From Ravibacter sp964559125 (GTDB lineage Bacteria; Bacteroidota; Bacteroidia; Cytophagales; Spirosomataceae), in contig CAZLGW010000034.1 in assembly GCA_964559125.1 (NCBI GenBank), forward strand, positions 1 through 63,020: a stretch of DNA of 63,020 nucleotides, given 5' to 3'. The notes under the pieces were generated by a model that was given only the letters and a program-made list of their open reading frames with translations, searched no databases and was not told where the DNA came from. Both the position numbers and the translations under genes were made by a program. Each line of letters opens with the position of its first letter. Position 1 is the first letter of the stretch. Shown piece after piece: positions 43,314 to 51,658 of this stretch.

Positions 43314-44540
43314 CTACCCCTGTTTGATCCTGGGAAGAAAGATCGCCAATATGCCTAAGAGGGGGAGGAATGAACATGTTTTAAAGAGAAAGGTAAGAGT
43401 AGTGGCGTCTGCCAGGAGGCCGAGGGCAGCCGATCCTATTCCTGCAACACCGAAGGCAAAACCGAAAAACAGCCCCGCAATAGTCCCTTCTTTACCGGGT
43501 TTCAGCTCCTGGGCATAAACGAGTATGGCTGAAAATGCCGAGGAAAGGACCAGTCCGACCATTACAGCCAGTACGTTGGTCCAGAACAGGTTGGCATAAG
43601 GGAGCATCAGCGCAAACGGGGCCGTGCCCAGGATAGAAAACCAGATAACTTTCCTCCTGCCGATCCTGTCGCCTATCGGGCCGCCCGCATAAGTGCCCAG
43701 CGCTACGGCCGCCATGCATATAAAAAGATAAAGCTGGGACTCCTTGATGCCCAGACCGAATTTGTCAATAAGGAAGAAGGTGTAATAGCTGCCGATACAC
43801 ACCATATATATGTATTTGGAAAAGACAAGCACCAGGAGAATCCCGATTGCGGTGTTTATTTTTCTTTCCGACAATCCCTCCAGCGTTTTGTCGGTTATTC
43901 TTTTTGTATTTCCTCTGGCTTTCCGTTTTTCGAACGACCAGCGTCCCAGGTAAAACAGGATAACACCTCCCAGCAGGGCCAGGACTGAAAACCAACTGAT
44001 GGCAGAAAGGCCATAGCTAGCCACTACCAGCGCCGCCAGCAGGGGGCCGATGGCGCTCCCGGCATTGCCGCCTACCTGGAAGAGAGATTGCGCCATGCCC
44101 CGCTTTCCTCCCGATGCAATAAAGGCGGTGCGGGAAGCTTCAGGATGGAAAATGGCTGAACCGAAGCCGGTGATGGCGACGCTCAGAAGAACGACTGCAA
44201 ATGAATCGGCCATTGAAAGGACCAGCAGACCGACAAGCGTAAAGCCCATTCCGAAGCTGAGGGAGTAGGGGGCCGGCTTTTTGTCGGTGTAGCTGCCTAC
44301 AATCGGTTGAAATACGGAGGCAGTCATCTGGAACACGAAGGTGATCAGCCCGATCTGCAAATACGATAGTCTGAAGTTTTCTTTCAGGATCGGGTAGATC
44401 GCCGGGACGATTGCCTGGAGCGTATCGTTCAGTAAATGGGTGAAACTAATAGCAAACAAAACCGGGTAAACGGTCTTGTTCATGTTACTGTTTTTAACAA
44501 GCGTACTGTTTTCGCCGGCCGACATAGTAAAGAGAGACAA
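43314..44540 (-). CDS. MFS transporter, fosmidomycin-resistance (Fsr) type
   Basis: A 408-residue, 12-helix transporter of the major facilitator superfamily. The N-terminal half (FAISFTHLLNDTLQAIVPAI, then FQPIVGSYTDKKPAPY and FGSAIFHPEASR) is characteristic of the Fsr branch, which in E. coli exports fosmidomycin. The natural substrate is unknown. An in-frame ATG at 44483 would also give a full first helix; 44540 is kept because a promoter lies about 37 bases ahead of it. It is separately promoted but lies in a run of minus-strand genes. Confidence 0.88.
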   Translation of the reverse strand: MSLFTMSAGENSTLVKNSNMNKTVYPVLFAISFTHLLNDTLQAIVPAIYPILKENFRLSYLQIGLITFVFQMTASVFQPIVGSYTDKKPAPYSLSFGMGFTLVGLLVLSMADSFAVVLLSVAITGFGSAIFHPEASRTAFIASGGKRGMAQSLFQVGGNAGSAIGPLLAALVVASYGLSAISWFSVLALLGGVILFYLGRWSFEKRKARGNTKRITDKTLEGLSERKINTAIGILLVLVFSKYIYMVCIGSYYTFFLIDKFGLGIKESQLYLFICMAAVALGTYAGGPIGDRIGRRKVIWFSILGTAPFALMLPYANLFWTNVLAVMVGLVLSSAFSAILVYAQELKPGKEGTIAGLFFGFAFGVAGIGSAALGLLADATTLTFLFKTCSFLPLLGILAIFLPRIKQG

Positions 44541-44583
44541 AACATCGTTGCTTTCCCACGCCTCATACCCGCCAATGTTTCCG

Positions 44584-44615
44584 CAAACATAGACTTAAAT
44601 CCGTTATGATGCAAA
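44584..44615 (-). promoter_or_regulatory. Promoter of the MFS gene
   Basis: On the minus strand TTTG (44615-44612), a 20-bp spacer and TATGTTTG (44591-44584) match the Bacteroidota consensus at every fixed position. Confidence 0.75.
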
Positions 44616-44660
44616 GTGAAAAAGATGTGTGCTACCGCTACATAACTGTAGGCCAGGATC

Positions 44661-45521
44661 CTACCGGAGCGTTATTTGCTTGAAAGACCTTGTCAGGTCG
44701 GTGAGCGACTGTTCAACTCCCATCCGTTCGAGGGAAGACGCTCCCACAAAACCCTGGGCATCGGTCCTGGAAAGAATTTCTGTTACGTCTTCCGGTGTAT
44801 TGACAGGTCCGCCGTGCGCCAGGAAAAACACATCGGGATTGGATTTCCGGACAGCTTCGATAATACGCTGGGTACGCTCTGCGGCCACTTCCATCGTTAC
44901 GGTGGCATTGACCACTCCGACAGAGCCGCCGACGGTAGTGCCGACATGAGCGATGATGGCGTCGGCGCCTGCATCGGCCATCCGGACCGCTTCTTCGGGA
45001 GTAGCTACGTATACGATAGAGAACAGGTCCATTTTCGATGCAAGGGCTACCATTTCCACTTCTTTATGGAACCCCATGCCGGTTTCTTCCAACACCTGCC
45101 TGAAGTGACCGTCTACAATGCTGTGCGTGGGAAAATTGTTAACCCCTGAAAAACCCATGTCTTTTACCTTCAGCAGGTGGTGCCACATCCGTCTGCGCGG
45201 GTCGGAACCGTGTACCCCGCAAATGACGGGAATTTCTTCCACGACCGGTAATACTTCAAATTCACCTATCTCCATGGCAACGGCGTTGGCATCGCCGTAG
45301 GCCATCAGCCCGGCGGTAGATCCGTGTCCCGACATACGGAAGCGCCCCGAATTGTATATAATGATCAGGTCGGCGCCTCCCTTTTCAATAAACTTTGCGC
45401 TGATGCCCGTTCCGGCTCCGGCGGCGATGATCGCTTTTTTCTGATCGACAGAAGACTGAAGCCTGTCGCGGACTTCCTGCCTTGTGTAGGGATTCCCCTT
45501 TCCTGTCCAAGGGTTTGGCAT
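44661..45521 (-). CDS. PEP_hydrolase family TIM-barrel protein
   Basis: The 286-residue protein matches the phosphoenolpyruvate-hydrolase-like/TIM-barrel signal transduction family (PF09370). Features are AIIAAGAGTGISAKFIEKGG at the first strand, IIYNSGRFRMSGHGS, PVICGVHGSDPRR, GVNNFPTHSIVDG and VFFLAHGGPVNTPED. It lacks a signal peptide, so it is cytoplasmic. The family often accompanies catabolic operons, together with UPF0261 (Tm-1-like) proteins, but no Tm-1-like gene is adjacent. It starts 16 bp after the M1 peptidase gene. Confidence 0.85.
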   Translation of the reverse strand: MPNPWTGKGNPYTRQEVRDRLQSSVDQKKAIIAAGAGTGISAKFIEKGGADLIIIYNSGRFRMSGHGSTAGLMAYGDANAVAMEIGEFEVLPVVEEIPVICGVHGSDPRRRMWHHLLKVKDMGFSGVNNFPTHSIVDGHFRQVLEETGMGFHKEVEMVALASKMDLFSIVYVATPEEAVRMADAGADAIIAHVGTTVGGSVGVVNATVTMEVAAERTQRIIEAVRKSNPDVFFLAHGGPVNTPEDVTEILSRTDAQGFVGASSLERMGVEQSLTDLTRSFKQITLR

Positions 45522-45537
45522 ATTTTTAAATATATTT

Positions 45538-47799
45538 TTATTGCTTGATAATCGTACGGGTACTTCTTATACCGGTATTTTTCGATTCTGCTAACAGGAG
45601 ATAGGCTCCTGCAGGCAAAAATAACAGATCAATTTCAATTGGTATTTCATCGGCGTGTAACTCGCGTCTGAAAAAGATCCTGCCTGTCTGGTCGTACAGG
45701 CTCAGCACGGTGATATCCCGGCCGGAAACGTTCGTGGTGACGGTGAGTTTACCGCGGGTAGGATTGGGCGCTGCAACAAGCCCGGTCGGTCCGGCAGGGC
45801 AGGAGCGGTGCACTATGGGAGAGATAGTTACCGCACCTGAAGAATCAAATTCCACCACCCTGAAATATCCCGGATCCTGGATGGGCAGTGCGGGGACATA
45901 CCGGTAAATGCCGTCCTGGGGAGACATATAATGAGATGGCATCCGGGCAATTTCCTGCCAGTCATTTTTGCCCGAAATACTGAACTGAATGGAGTAATAG
46001 TCGACAGAATACTCATCTGAAACCTTCCATTCTATAGCCGGGACACCTTCTTTACAGACGGATCTTACGTACTCGAACCTTACCGGCAGCGGATCATCGG
46101 TCTTTACGATTGTATTGTTCCTGGTGACGAGCCAGGCATCCGGGTCGAAATCGACCGAAACCACCTCAAACCCGGCGCTTTCGGTAAACGACTGGTTGTT
46201 GTGCGTGTTATTGAGTACGATCAGTTTTTGTTCGCCGTTTGCACCGTTTACGCGTATAGGAAGAGGCAGACGGAAGAAGCTCACCGACGATGGCTGCGAG
46301 GTAGTCTGCTGAATATTGAAGCTAACATCATTTCCCGACGGATGCCAACTGATCTGATAGGAGGGGTAGCCTTCTCCTTCGTACCATTGTTCAAAAAAAT
46401 AATCCAGATTTTTACCGCTTGCATTTTCGAGATGGAGCTTCAGGTCCGGGGTAGTGGCATAGCCATACCTGAGGGCCGGGTCGTTGAGGTATTGGCTGAT
46501 AGCCTGGAAGAAAGCATCGTCACCCAGTATCCATTGCAGCATAAACAAAAGCTTTGCCCCTTTGTAATAGCTCAGCCTGCTGTTGAAGATCCGGCTCGTT
46601 GAGGTAATGTCGTCTACTTTAACCGATCCTCCGGGTAGCGAAGTAACAAAGGTCGTTTCATTTTTGCGGTTAGTCAGGGCGGTAGCCCATGGGTCGACGC
46701 TTTCTATATAGAGACTGGTCAGATAGGAGGCAAAGCCTTCATTCAGCCATATATCTTCCCAGGAGCCGCAGGTGATGGTGTTGCCGAACCACTGATGTGC
46801 CAGCTCGTGGGCGACCAGTGTACGGCTCATATTGAGCATAAACGAATTGGTCTGGTGCTCCATCCCGCCGCTCCATGTGAATTGGGTATGCCCGTATTTT
46901 TCTTCTGCAAAAGGGTATTTGCCGAACTTTTGGGAGAAAAAAATCATCATATCCATCGCTGAAGCTGCACCCGCTGCAAATTCAACGCTATTTTGGGGGA
47001 AGCAGTAGGTTTCCATCAATACCTGCTCGTCTTCAATAGGGTAGACCTGGTTGAAGACTGTGTAGTTTGTCACTGCGAAAGCGACCAGGTAGCTGGCTAT
47101 AGGGAAGTGATGCTTCCAGTGAACGACGGTAGCGGATCCACCGTCCACAGGTGTTTCCGACTGCCTGATGCCGTTTGAAGCTGCCCGGTAAGTGTGGGAA
47201 CCATACATAGCCGGATGCCTGATGAAAATATCGATGGAATCTGCCTTATCGTCCAGCCCGTTTTTACACGGCCACCAATCGCGGCTCCCGAATGGCTCGC
47301 TGAGTGTAAACAGGATCGGAACCGCCGGTGAGCCATGTGTAGACTGCTGGAAAGCATTGAATCCCGAAACAGGAGGTATACCGCTGTAGGTAATAAAAAC
47401 CGAGTCTTTCGTTCCTGCTGATTTTTGTCCCGGAAAAGTGATTTCAAGCCGGTGGCCCGAGTGCTCAAAAGCAAGCACATTCCCGTTAGAGGATACTTCC
47501 GACACATCGAGGTTGTCGTGAAGATCGAGGATAATGCTTTCGGTATCCGAAACAATGTCGAAGTAAACGCCTACCCGTCCGGAGATCTGTCTCACCGAAG
47601 GATCGACCTGCCAGAAGGCCTTGTAATAGTGAACGTCGAAATTATTGCTGTAGCTTGCCTGGCGCTGGTTAAACAGCCCACCGCCAAACCAACCCATCGT
47701 ATCGCTCCGGTGGCTATGCTGTTTTTTACAGGAAAAAAAATCCTGCCCCATCAGACAGACCGGGGAGAAGATCAGTATCCAGGGGAAGAAAGTGTTCAT
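45538..47799 (-). CDS. M1 family metalloaminopeptidase with T9SS sorting domain
   Basis: A 753-residue secreted zinc peptidase. A signal peptide precedes the M1 N-terminal beta domain. The catalytic domain has GGMEHQ in place of the GxMEN exopeptidase motif, then HELAH at 331-335 and the third zinc ligand Glu at 354 (WLNEGFASY). The C-terminus (from about 675) is a T9SS type A sorting domain (APNPTRGKL), so it is surface-attached or released. It overlaps the phosphatase gene by 4 bp and lies downstream of it, indicating one operon: M48 peptidase, phosphatase, M1 peptidase, TIM-barrel protein. Confidence 0.93.
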   Translation of the reverse strand: MNTFFPWILIFSPVCLMGQDFFSCKKQHSHRSDTMGWFGGGLFNQRQASYSNNFDVHYYKAFWQVDPSVRQISGRVGVYFDIVSDTESIILDLHDNLDVSEVSSNGNVLAFEHSGHRLEITFPGQKSAGTKDSVFITYSGIPPVSGFNAFQQSTHGSPAVPILFTLSEPFGSRDWWPCKNGLDDKADSIDIFIRHPAMYGSHTYRAASNGIRQSETPVDGGSATVVHWKHHFPIASYLVAFAVTNYTVFNQVYPIEDEQVLMETYCFPQNSVEFAAGAASAMDMMIFFSQKFGKYPFAEEKYGHTQFTWSGGMEHQTNSFMLNMSRTLVAHELAHQWFGNTITCGSWEDIWLNEGFASYLTSLYIESVDPWATALTNRKNETTFVTSLPGGSVKVDDITSTSRIFNSRLSYYKGAKLLFMLQWILGDDAFFQAISQYLNDPALRYGYATTPDLKLHLENASGKNLDYFFEQWYEGEGYPSYQISWHPSGNDVSFNIQQTTSQPSSVSFFRLPLPIRVNGANGEQKLIVLNNTHNNQSFTESAGFEVVSVDFDPDAWLVTRNNTIVKTDDPLPVRFEYVRSVCKEGVPAIEWKVSDEYSVDYYSIQFSISGKNDWQEIARMPSHYMSPQDGIYRYVPALPIQDPGYFRVVEFDSSGAVTISPIVHRSCPAGPTGLVAAPNPTRGKLTVTTNVSGRDITVLSLYDQTGRIFFRRELHADEIPIEIDLLFLPAGAYLLLAESKNTGIRSTRTIIKQ

Positions 47800-48602
47800 A
47801 CTGCCATCACTCCCACAAGCCTCTCCAGTACCTCAATAACCCCGTCTTCGTTGTTATTTTTGGCTATGAAGCGGGCAATACCTTTCACATCGGGGTGCCC
47901 GTTGGCCATGGCGTAGCTGAAATAAGCCTGCTGCATCATTTCGAGGTCGTTGAGATAATCGCCGAATACCATGGTCTGCTCTTTGCTTACACCATAGATA
48001 TCCTGGAGTATGGCTACCGCATTTCCCTTGTGAGCCAGCTTATCGGATATGTCCAGCCACGTATCTGCCGAAACCTTTACCTGGAACCTGTCGTGCAGGT
48101 GGGCAAAATCGGGATAAGAATTGGCTTCGGTTCCCGAGAGGTCGCATACCGTAAACTTGAGTATATCGTCGTTAACCGATAAAAGGTCGTCTACGATTTC
48201 GAATTTTTCGAAATACAGCGAAAGGTGGTTTATGAACTGTTCATCAGCGTTGTCGACATAGGCAGAGTTTTTCCCGCAAAGCACGAGCTTCGAGGTCGGG
48301 ATCTTACGTCCTATAGTCACCAGGTCATATATATCCTGTACGGATATGGTTCTGGCAAGCATTTCCTTTCCGCGATGCATGATATAGCTGCCGTTTTCGG
48401 CTGCGAAGATGATCCTGTTCCCGATCCGTTCAAAGAGCTTTCTCAGGTTGTGATATTGCCGGCCGCTGGCCACTACAAAAGTGATGCCTGCCGCTTCCAG
48501 TTGTTCAAATATTTCGAAGAATTTCGGGTTGAGCTGATGTGAAGCATTTAACAGCGTGCCGTCTACATCAGAAACAATGAGCTTTATGTTACTTTTATCC
48601 AT
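47796..48602 (-). CDS. Cof-type HAD hydrolase
   Basis: A 268-residue HAD-superfamily phosphatase of the Cof/IIB type. Motif I is SDVDGTLL (nucleophile Asp near residue 13), motif II lies in FVVASGR, the Lys of motif III is in the LAHKG stretch and motif IV is FGDYLNDLEM. The IIB cap domain lies between motifs II and III. Such enzymes dephosphorylate sugar phosphates or cofactors. ATG 48602 is preferred; a GTG at 48608 would overlap the stop of the M48 gene. The end overlaps the M1 gene by 4 bp. Confidence 0.92.
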   Translation of the reverse strand: MDKSNIKLIVSDVDGTLLNASHQLNPKFFEIFEQLEAAGITFVVASGRQYHNLRKLFERIGNRIIFAAENGSYIMHRGKEMLARTISVQDIYDLVTIGRKIPTSKLVLCGKNSAYVDNADEQFINHLSLYFEKFEIVDDLLSVNDDILKFTVCDLSGTEANSYPDFAHLHDRFQVKVSADTWLDISDKLAHKGNAVAILQDIYGVSKEQTMVFGDYLNDLEMMQQAYFSYAMANGHPDVKGIARFIAKNNNEDGVIEVLERLVGVMAV

Positions 48603-48607
48603 CGACA

Positions 48608-49390
48608 CTATTGCTTGCTATATTTTTCGATAGCGGTTTTTATTTTTTCCATCCTGTTGCCCGGGCTGGGGTGGGTGCTGGCAAACTCCGGCGGTGCATT
48701 TCCCCCGGATGCCTCGGCCAGTACGCGCATTACCTGTAGAAGCGCTTCGGGATTATAGCCGGCCTGTACCATATATTTGACACCGAAATCGTCCGATTCG
48801 AGCTCATCGTCGCGGCCATATTTCATGTTGAGCATATTGGCTACATATTGGGCAATGTAAGCGGAGTTGTTTGCCGAGCCCGGTTCACTGAGGGCGATAG
48901 TCGCAGCTCCCGCAAGCCCCGACATCAATTCCTGGGTAGCCATCTGCTCGGCGGAGTGCCTGCCGACCACATGCCCGATTTCGTGACCGAGCACGCCGGC
49001 TACTTCATCTTCTGTTTTCAGCCTTTTCAGCAGGGCCATGGTAATAAATACCTGGCCTCCCGGAAGGGCAAAGGCATTCACGGTCCGCTCGTCGGCCAGA
49101 ACATGGAAATCAAAGCGATAAGGTGATCTCGATGCATCGCTGCTTTGTACAAGCTTCTGACCGATGGATTTAACAAGCTGCTGCACTTTCGGATCCTGGT
49201 ACAGGCCTCCGAATTCAGCAGCCATCCGTGGTGCGCTCTGGAGCCCCATGGCTACCTCCTGCGCGGGTGTGAGGTTAACTCTCTGCTTCTCGCCGGTCAC
49301 AGGATTTTCCTGTGTCTTTGTCCAATAGCCTATTACGCTTATAAGGGCGATAATGGCGGCCACTACAATACGACCCAACCTGTTTCTCAT
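48608..49390 (-). CDS. M48 family metalloprotease
   Basis: The 260-residue protein has an N-terminal hydrophobic segment (IVVAAIIALISVIGYW), either a signal peptide or membrane anchor, and an M48 peptidase domain with HEIGH at 136-140 and the third ligand Glu in ELESDDFG. The family includes HtpX- and BepA-like quality-control proteases of the envelope. It is the first gene of the run with the phosphatase and the M1 peptidase. It lies back to back with the rhodanese gene. Confidence 0.92.
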   Translation of the reverse strand: MRNRLGRIVVAAIIALISVIGYWTKTQENPVTGEKQRVNLTPAQEVAMGLQSAPRMAAEFGGLYQDPKVQQLVKSIGQKLVQSSDASRSPYRFDFHVLADERTVNAFALPGGQVFITMALLKRLKTEDEVAGVLGHEIGHVVGRHSAEQMATQELMSGLAGAATIALSEPGSANNSAYIAQYVANMLNMKYGRDDELESDDFGVKYMVQAGYNPEALLQVMRVLAEASGGNAPPEFASTHPSPGNRMEKIKTAIEKYSKQ

Positions 49391-49556
49391 CAGAATGAAT
49401 AGTTGTTAAGTTTTTGAATTAACCTCATACCTGGTACCTCACGAAAATTCATCAAATTTGCTCAATATTTTACTCCTTTGCAAAAGACGGGCATCTGCCG
49501 GCAATGTTTCGGTAAATACCGGACGGCCCTATATTTCAGACTCAAAACCGCTTTAT

Positions 49557-49862
49557 ATGTCACGTAAAAATTACCTGGATATCACGCTCAGCCGGTTCAG
49601 GGAATTGAAAGCCCTACCCGAAAGCGTAGTAGTTGATGTAAGGGAAAAATGGGAGTATGAAGAATTTAACGAAGGCGGACTGAACATCCCGCTGTCTGAA
49701 ATCCGCGAAAAGCGGTCGTTACTGGTTCCTTACGCCAATATCCTGGTCGTTTGTACGAACGGGACCCGGAGCCGCGTAGCGGCAATGGACTACTGCAGGG
49801 TACCTGAATGGTCGGATAAAAATATCTATCACCTGGAAGGGGGACTCCTGGAAGCAGAGTAG
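49557..49862 (+). CDS. Rhodanese-like sulfurtransferase
   Basis: A 101-residue single-domain rhodanese: VVVDVREKWEYEEFNEGGL, IPLSEI, and an active-site loop VCTNGTRSR with Cys at residue 66. It would shuttle sulfane sulfur in the cytoplasm. ATG 49557 is chosen over the upstream in-frame TTG at 49458, as the family starts near here and a promoter-like TATATTTC at 49530-49537 lies just ahead. It converges with dapF, one base between the stops. Confidence 0.88.
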   Translation: MSRKNYLDITLSRFRELKALPESVVVDVREKWEYEEFNEGGLNIPLSEIREKRSLLVPYANILVVCTNGTRSRVAAMDYCRVPEWSDKNIYHLEGGLLEAE

Positions 49863-49863
49863 G

Positions 49864-50643
49864 TCAGATTGTGCCCTGGAAGACATACCTGGCAGGGCCC
49901 GTCAGGTAAATATCTGAAAATATGCCTGACCCTTTCCGGCTGAATTCTACAGACAGCTCTCCCCCGCGTGCCTCAACCTTTACCGGGCCGGCCCATCCGA
50001 AAATTTCGGCTGCCGTCAGCGCGCAGCCGGTTACGCCGGTGCCGCATGCCAGCGTTTCGTCTTCTACTCCGCGTTCGTAGGTCCTTACCCTGAGATGATT
50101 TTCTCCGGCCACTTCCGCAAAATTGACATTGGTACCTCCTCGTGGTCCGTAGAGCTCCCCATATCGTATGGCCCGGCCTTTCCCCACCACATCGGTCTTA
50201 TCGACATCAGCAACAAACTCTACATAATGAGGGGAGCCGGTATCAAGGAAATAGGCTCCGTCGCGATGTTCGATACTGTTTACATCGCCCATTCCCAGGC
50301 GCACTACTTCTTCGTCAAGGCTTGCGACGTGCTCTCCGTCAACGGCAGTGAATTGTGTGTGCTCACCGATCAGGCCCAGATCGTGGGCAAACCTGACAGC
50401 ACATCTGCCGCCGTTTCCGCACAGACTTCCTTCGCCGCCGTCGGCATTAAAGTATACCATCCTGAAGTCACGCTCCTCATCGTCCTGCAACAGTATCAGC
50501 CCGTCGGCGCCGATGCCGAACCGGCGGTCGCAAAGCGCGGCTATGGCTTCCTTCTCCAGGTTGAAATCCCTGTTGCGGTCATCGATCATAATGAAATCAT
50601 TCCCAGCTCCCTGGTATTTATGAAAACGGATAGCCATAGTCAT
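49864..50643 (-). CDS. dapF: Diaminopimelate epimerase
   Basis: The 259-residue enzyme interconverts LL- and meso-diaminopimelate in lysine and peptidoglycan synthesis, in the cytoplasm. The opening FHKYQGAGNDFIMID is the family hallmark. The two catalytic cysteines lie in CGNGGRCAVRFA and ACGTGVTGCAL. A second ATG two codons in is an alternative start. It is preceded by a Bacteroidota-type promoter (TATTTTTG) and stands alone. Typical length and complete motifs suggest a working gene. Confidence 0.97.
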   Translation of the reverse strand: MTMAIRFHKYQGAGNDFIMIDDRNRDFNLEKEAIAALCDRRFGIGADGLILLQDDEERDFRMVYFNADGGEGSLCGNGGRCAVRFAHDLGLIGEHTQFTAVDGEHVASLDEEVVRLGMGDVNSIEHRDGAYFLDTGSPHYVEFVADVDKTDVVGKGRAIRYGELYGPRGGTNVNFAEVAGENHLRVRTYERGVEDETLACGTGVTGCALTAAEIFGWAGPVKVEARGGELSVEFSRKGSGIFSDIYLTGPARYVFQGTI

Positions 50644-50676
50644 TGGTTAATTACTTCCCTGGCAGAACTCAGCATG

Positions 50677-50707
50677 CAAAAATACAACCGAAACCGGCTG
50701 TCTGAAA
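50677..50707 (-). promoter_or_regulatory. Promoter of dapF
   Basis: On the minus strand TATTTTTG (50684-50677) matches TAnnTTTG, with TTTC (50707-50704) 19 bp upstream as an imperfect -33 element. The leader is about 28 bases. Confidence 0.55.
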
Positions 50708-50760
50708 GAGTTAATTATAAAAAAGCAGATTCTCGTGTATCTGCCTGTCGTCGCAGAAGG

Positions 50761-50872
50761 CTCTGTGGCTCTCTATTTTTTCTCTGCGGCTCTCCGTGTC
50801 TCCCAAAATGTGTCTCCCAAAAACAGGATAATTACACAGAGAGGCACAGAGGCCACACAGAGAGCCACAGAG
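50761..50872. repeat. Inverted dispersed repeat (ctctgtgg type)
   Basis: Perfect 14-base arms at 50761-50774 (ctctgtggctctct) and 50859-50872 frame a stretch with further loose copies of the same unit (ctctgcggctctcc, agaggcacagagg). This is a low-complexity intergenic repeat of the kind scattered in Bacteroidota genomes. No coding potential is apparent between dapF and 50962. Confidence 0.65.
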
Positions 50873-50908
50873 AAATGAGAGCGACGGAGTTTGAAAAAGG
50901 GATATAAT

Positions 50909-50944
50909 AAAAAAGTCCCCGGACATACATTCAGGGACTTTTTT
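50909..50944 (-). terminator. Bidirectional intrinsic terminator
   Basis: Arms aaaaaagtccc (50909-50919) and gggactttttt (50934-50944) are perfect, with a T run at either end depending on strand. It follows the stop of the GMC operon (50963) on the minus strand. Confidence 0.85.
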
Positions 50945-50962
50945 ATTTATCAGCGGTGAGTT

Positions 50963-51619
50963 TTACCGGATATCGTTCTTTTTGAAGCCGTACTGGGCCA
51001 GCACGTCGTCTGGAACTCCCATCCATACATTAGGCGTATTGCCTACAAAACCGATATCTTTAATACCGATTTCACTGGTATAGAAGCCGGTAGCGGTAAG
51101 GTTTCTCATCAGGGTAAAAAAAGCGGCTCCCTGGCTGTACTGCGGTTTTACCTCCTCCGGATAGGCGATATCTTCCACGATGCTGATGCGCTGCTCCGGC
51201 TTCAGCTCTTTAAAGTTTTTCGTGAAACGGCGTTTTGATTCCCTGTCGAGCCATCTCAGGCCACCTCTCATGGGGAGCTGATGCTGGGGCATATCTTTTA
51301 CGATAAACTCGATAAAGTCGGTTACACCTGCATCGGAAGCGCTTCCCGATACACCATCTTTGGGAAAGATAATGTCGGCCAGGATGGTGATAGTGGCCAA
51401 CTCATGCGCATCGAAAAACTTCTCCTTATGCAGTCTTGCGTCGCGGATGGCCTCCTCTTTCAGCCTGCCGTCGGGAACTTTGATGTCTTCCTCGTTCAAC
51501 CCGGCCGCCAGTTCCTCGTTGCGTTGTTCCGCCAGCGCCTGCTGAGGATTCAGACCTGCGAGGCCAAGCGATGTGAAGGTGAGTGCCTTTAAACTATCTC
51601 TGCGTTTCATTTTGTTCAA
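50963..51619 (-). CDS. Gluconate 2-dehydrogenase subunit 3 family protein, Tat-exported
   Basis: This 218-residue protein carries a twin-arginine-like signal (MKRRDSLKALTFTSLGLAGL) and the small-subunit fold of gluconate/glucoside dehydrogenases (FFDAHELATITILADIIFPKDG). It acts as chaperone and partner that carries the FAD-containing large subunit through the Tat pathway. The large subunit is encoded 39 bp upstream. ATG at 51610 is an alternative start that places the RR nearer the N-terminus. The electron-accepting cytochrome is not adjacent, but the CxxCH protein at 27826 is a candidate. Confidence 0.9.
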   Translation of the reverse strand: MNKMKRRDSLKALTFTSLGLAGLNPQQALAEQRNEELAAGLNEEDIKVPDGRLKEEAIRDARLHKEKFFDAHELATITILADIIFPKDGVSGSASDAGVTDFIEFIVKDMPQHQLPMRGGLRWLDRESKRRFTKNFKELKPEQRISIVEDIAYPEEVKPQYSQGAAFFTLMRNLTATGFYTSEIGIKDIGFVGNTPNVWMGVPDDVLAQYGFKKNDIR

Positions 51620-51658
51620 TACTTTTATTTATTGTTTCTGCCTCAATCAATTTCCTGC

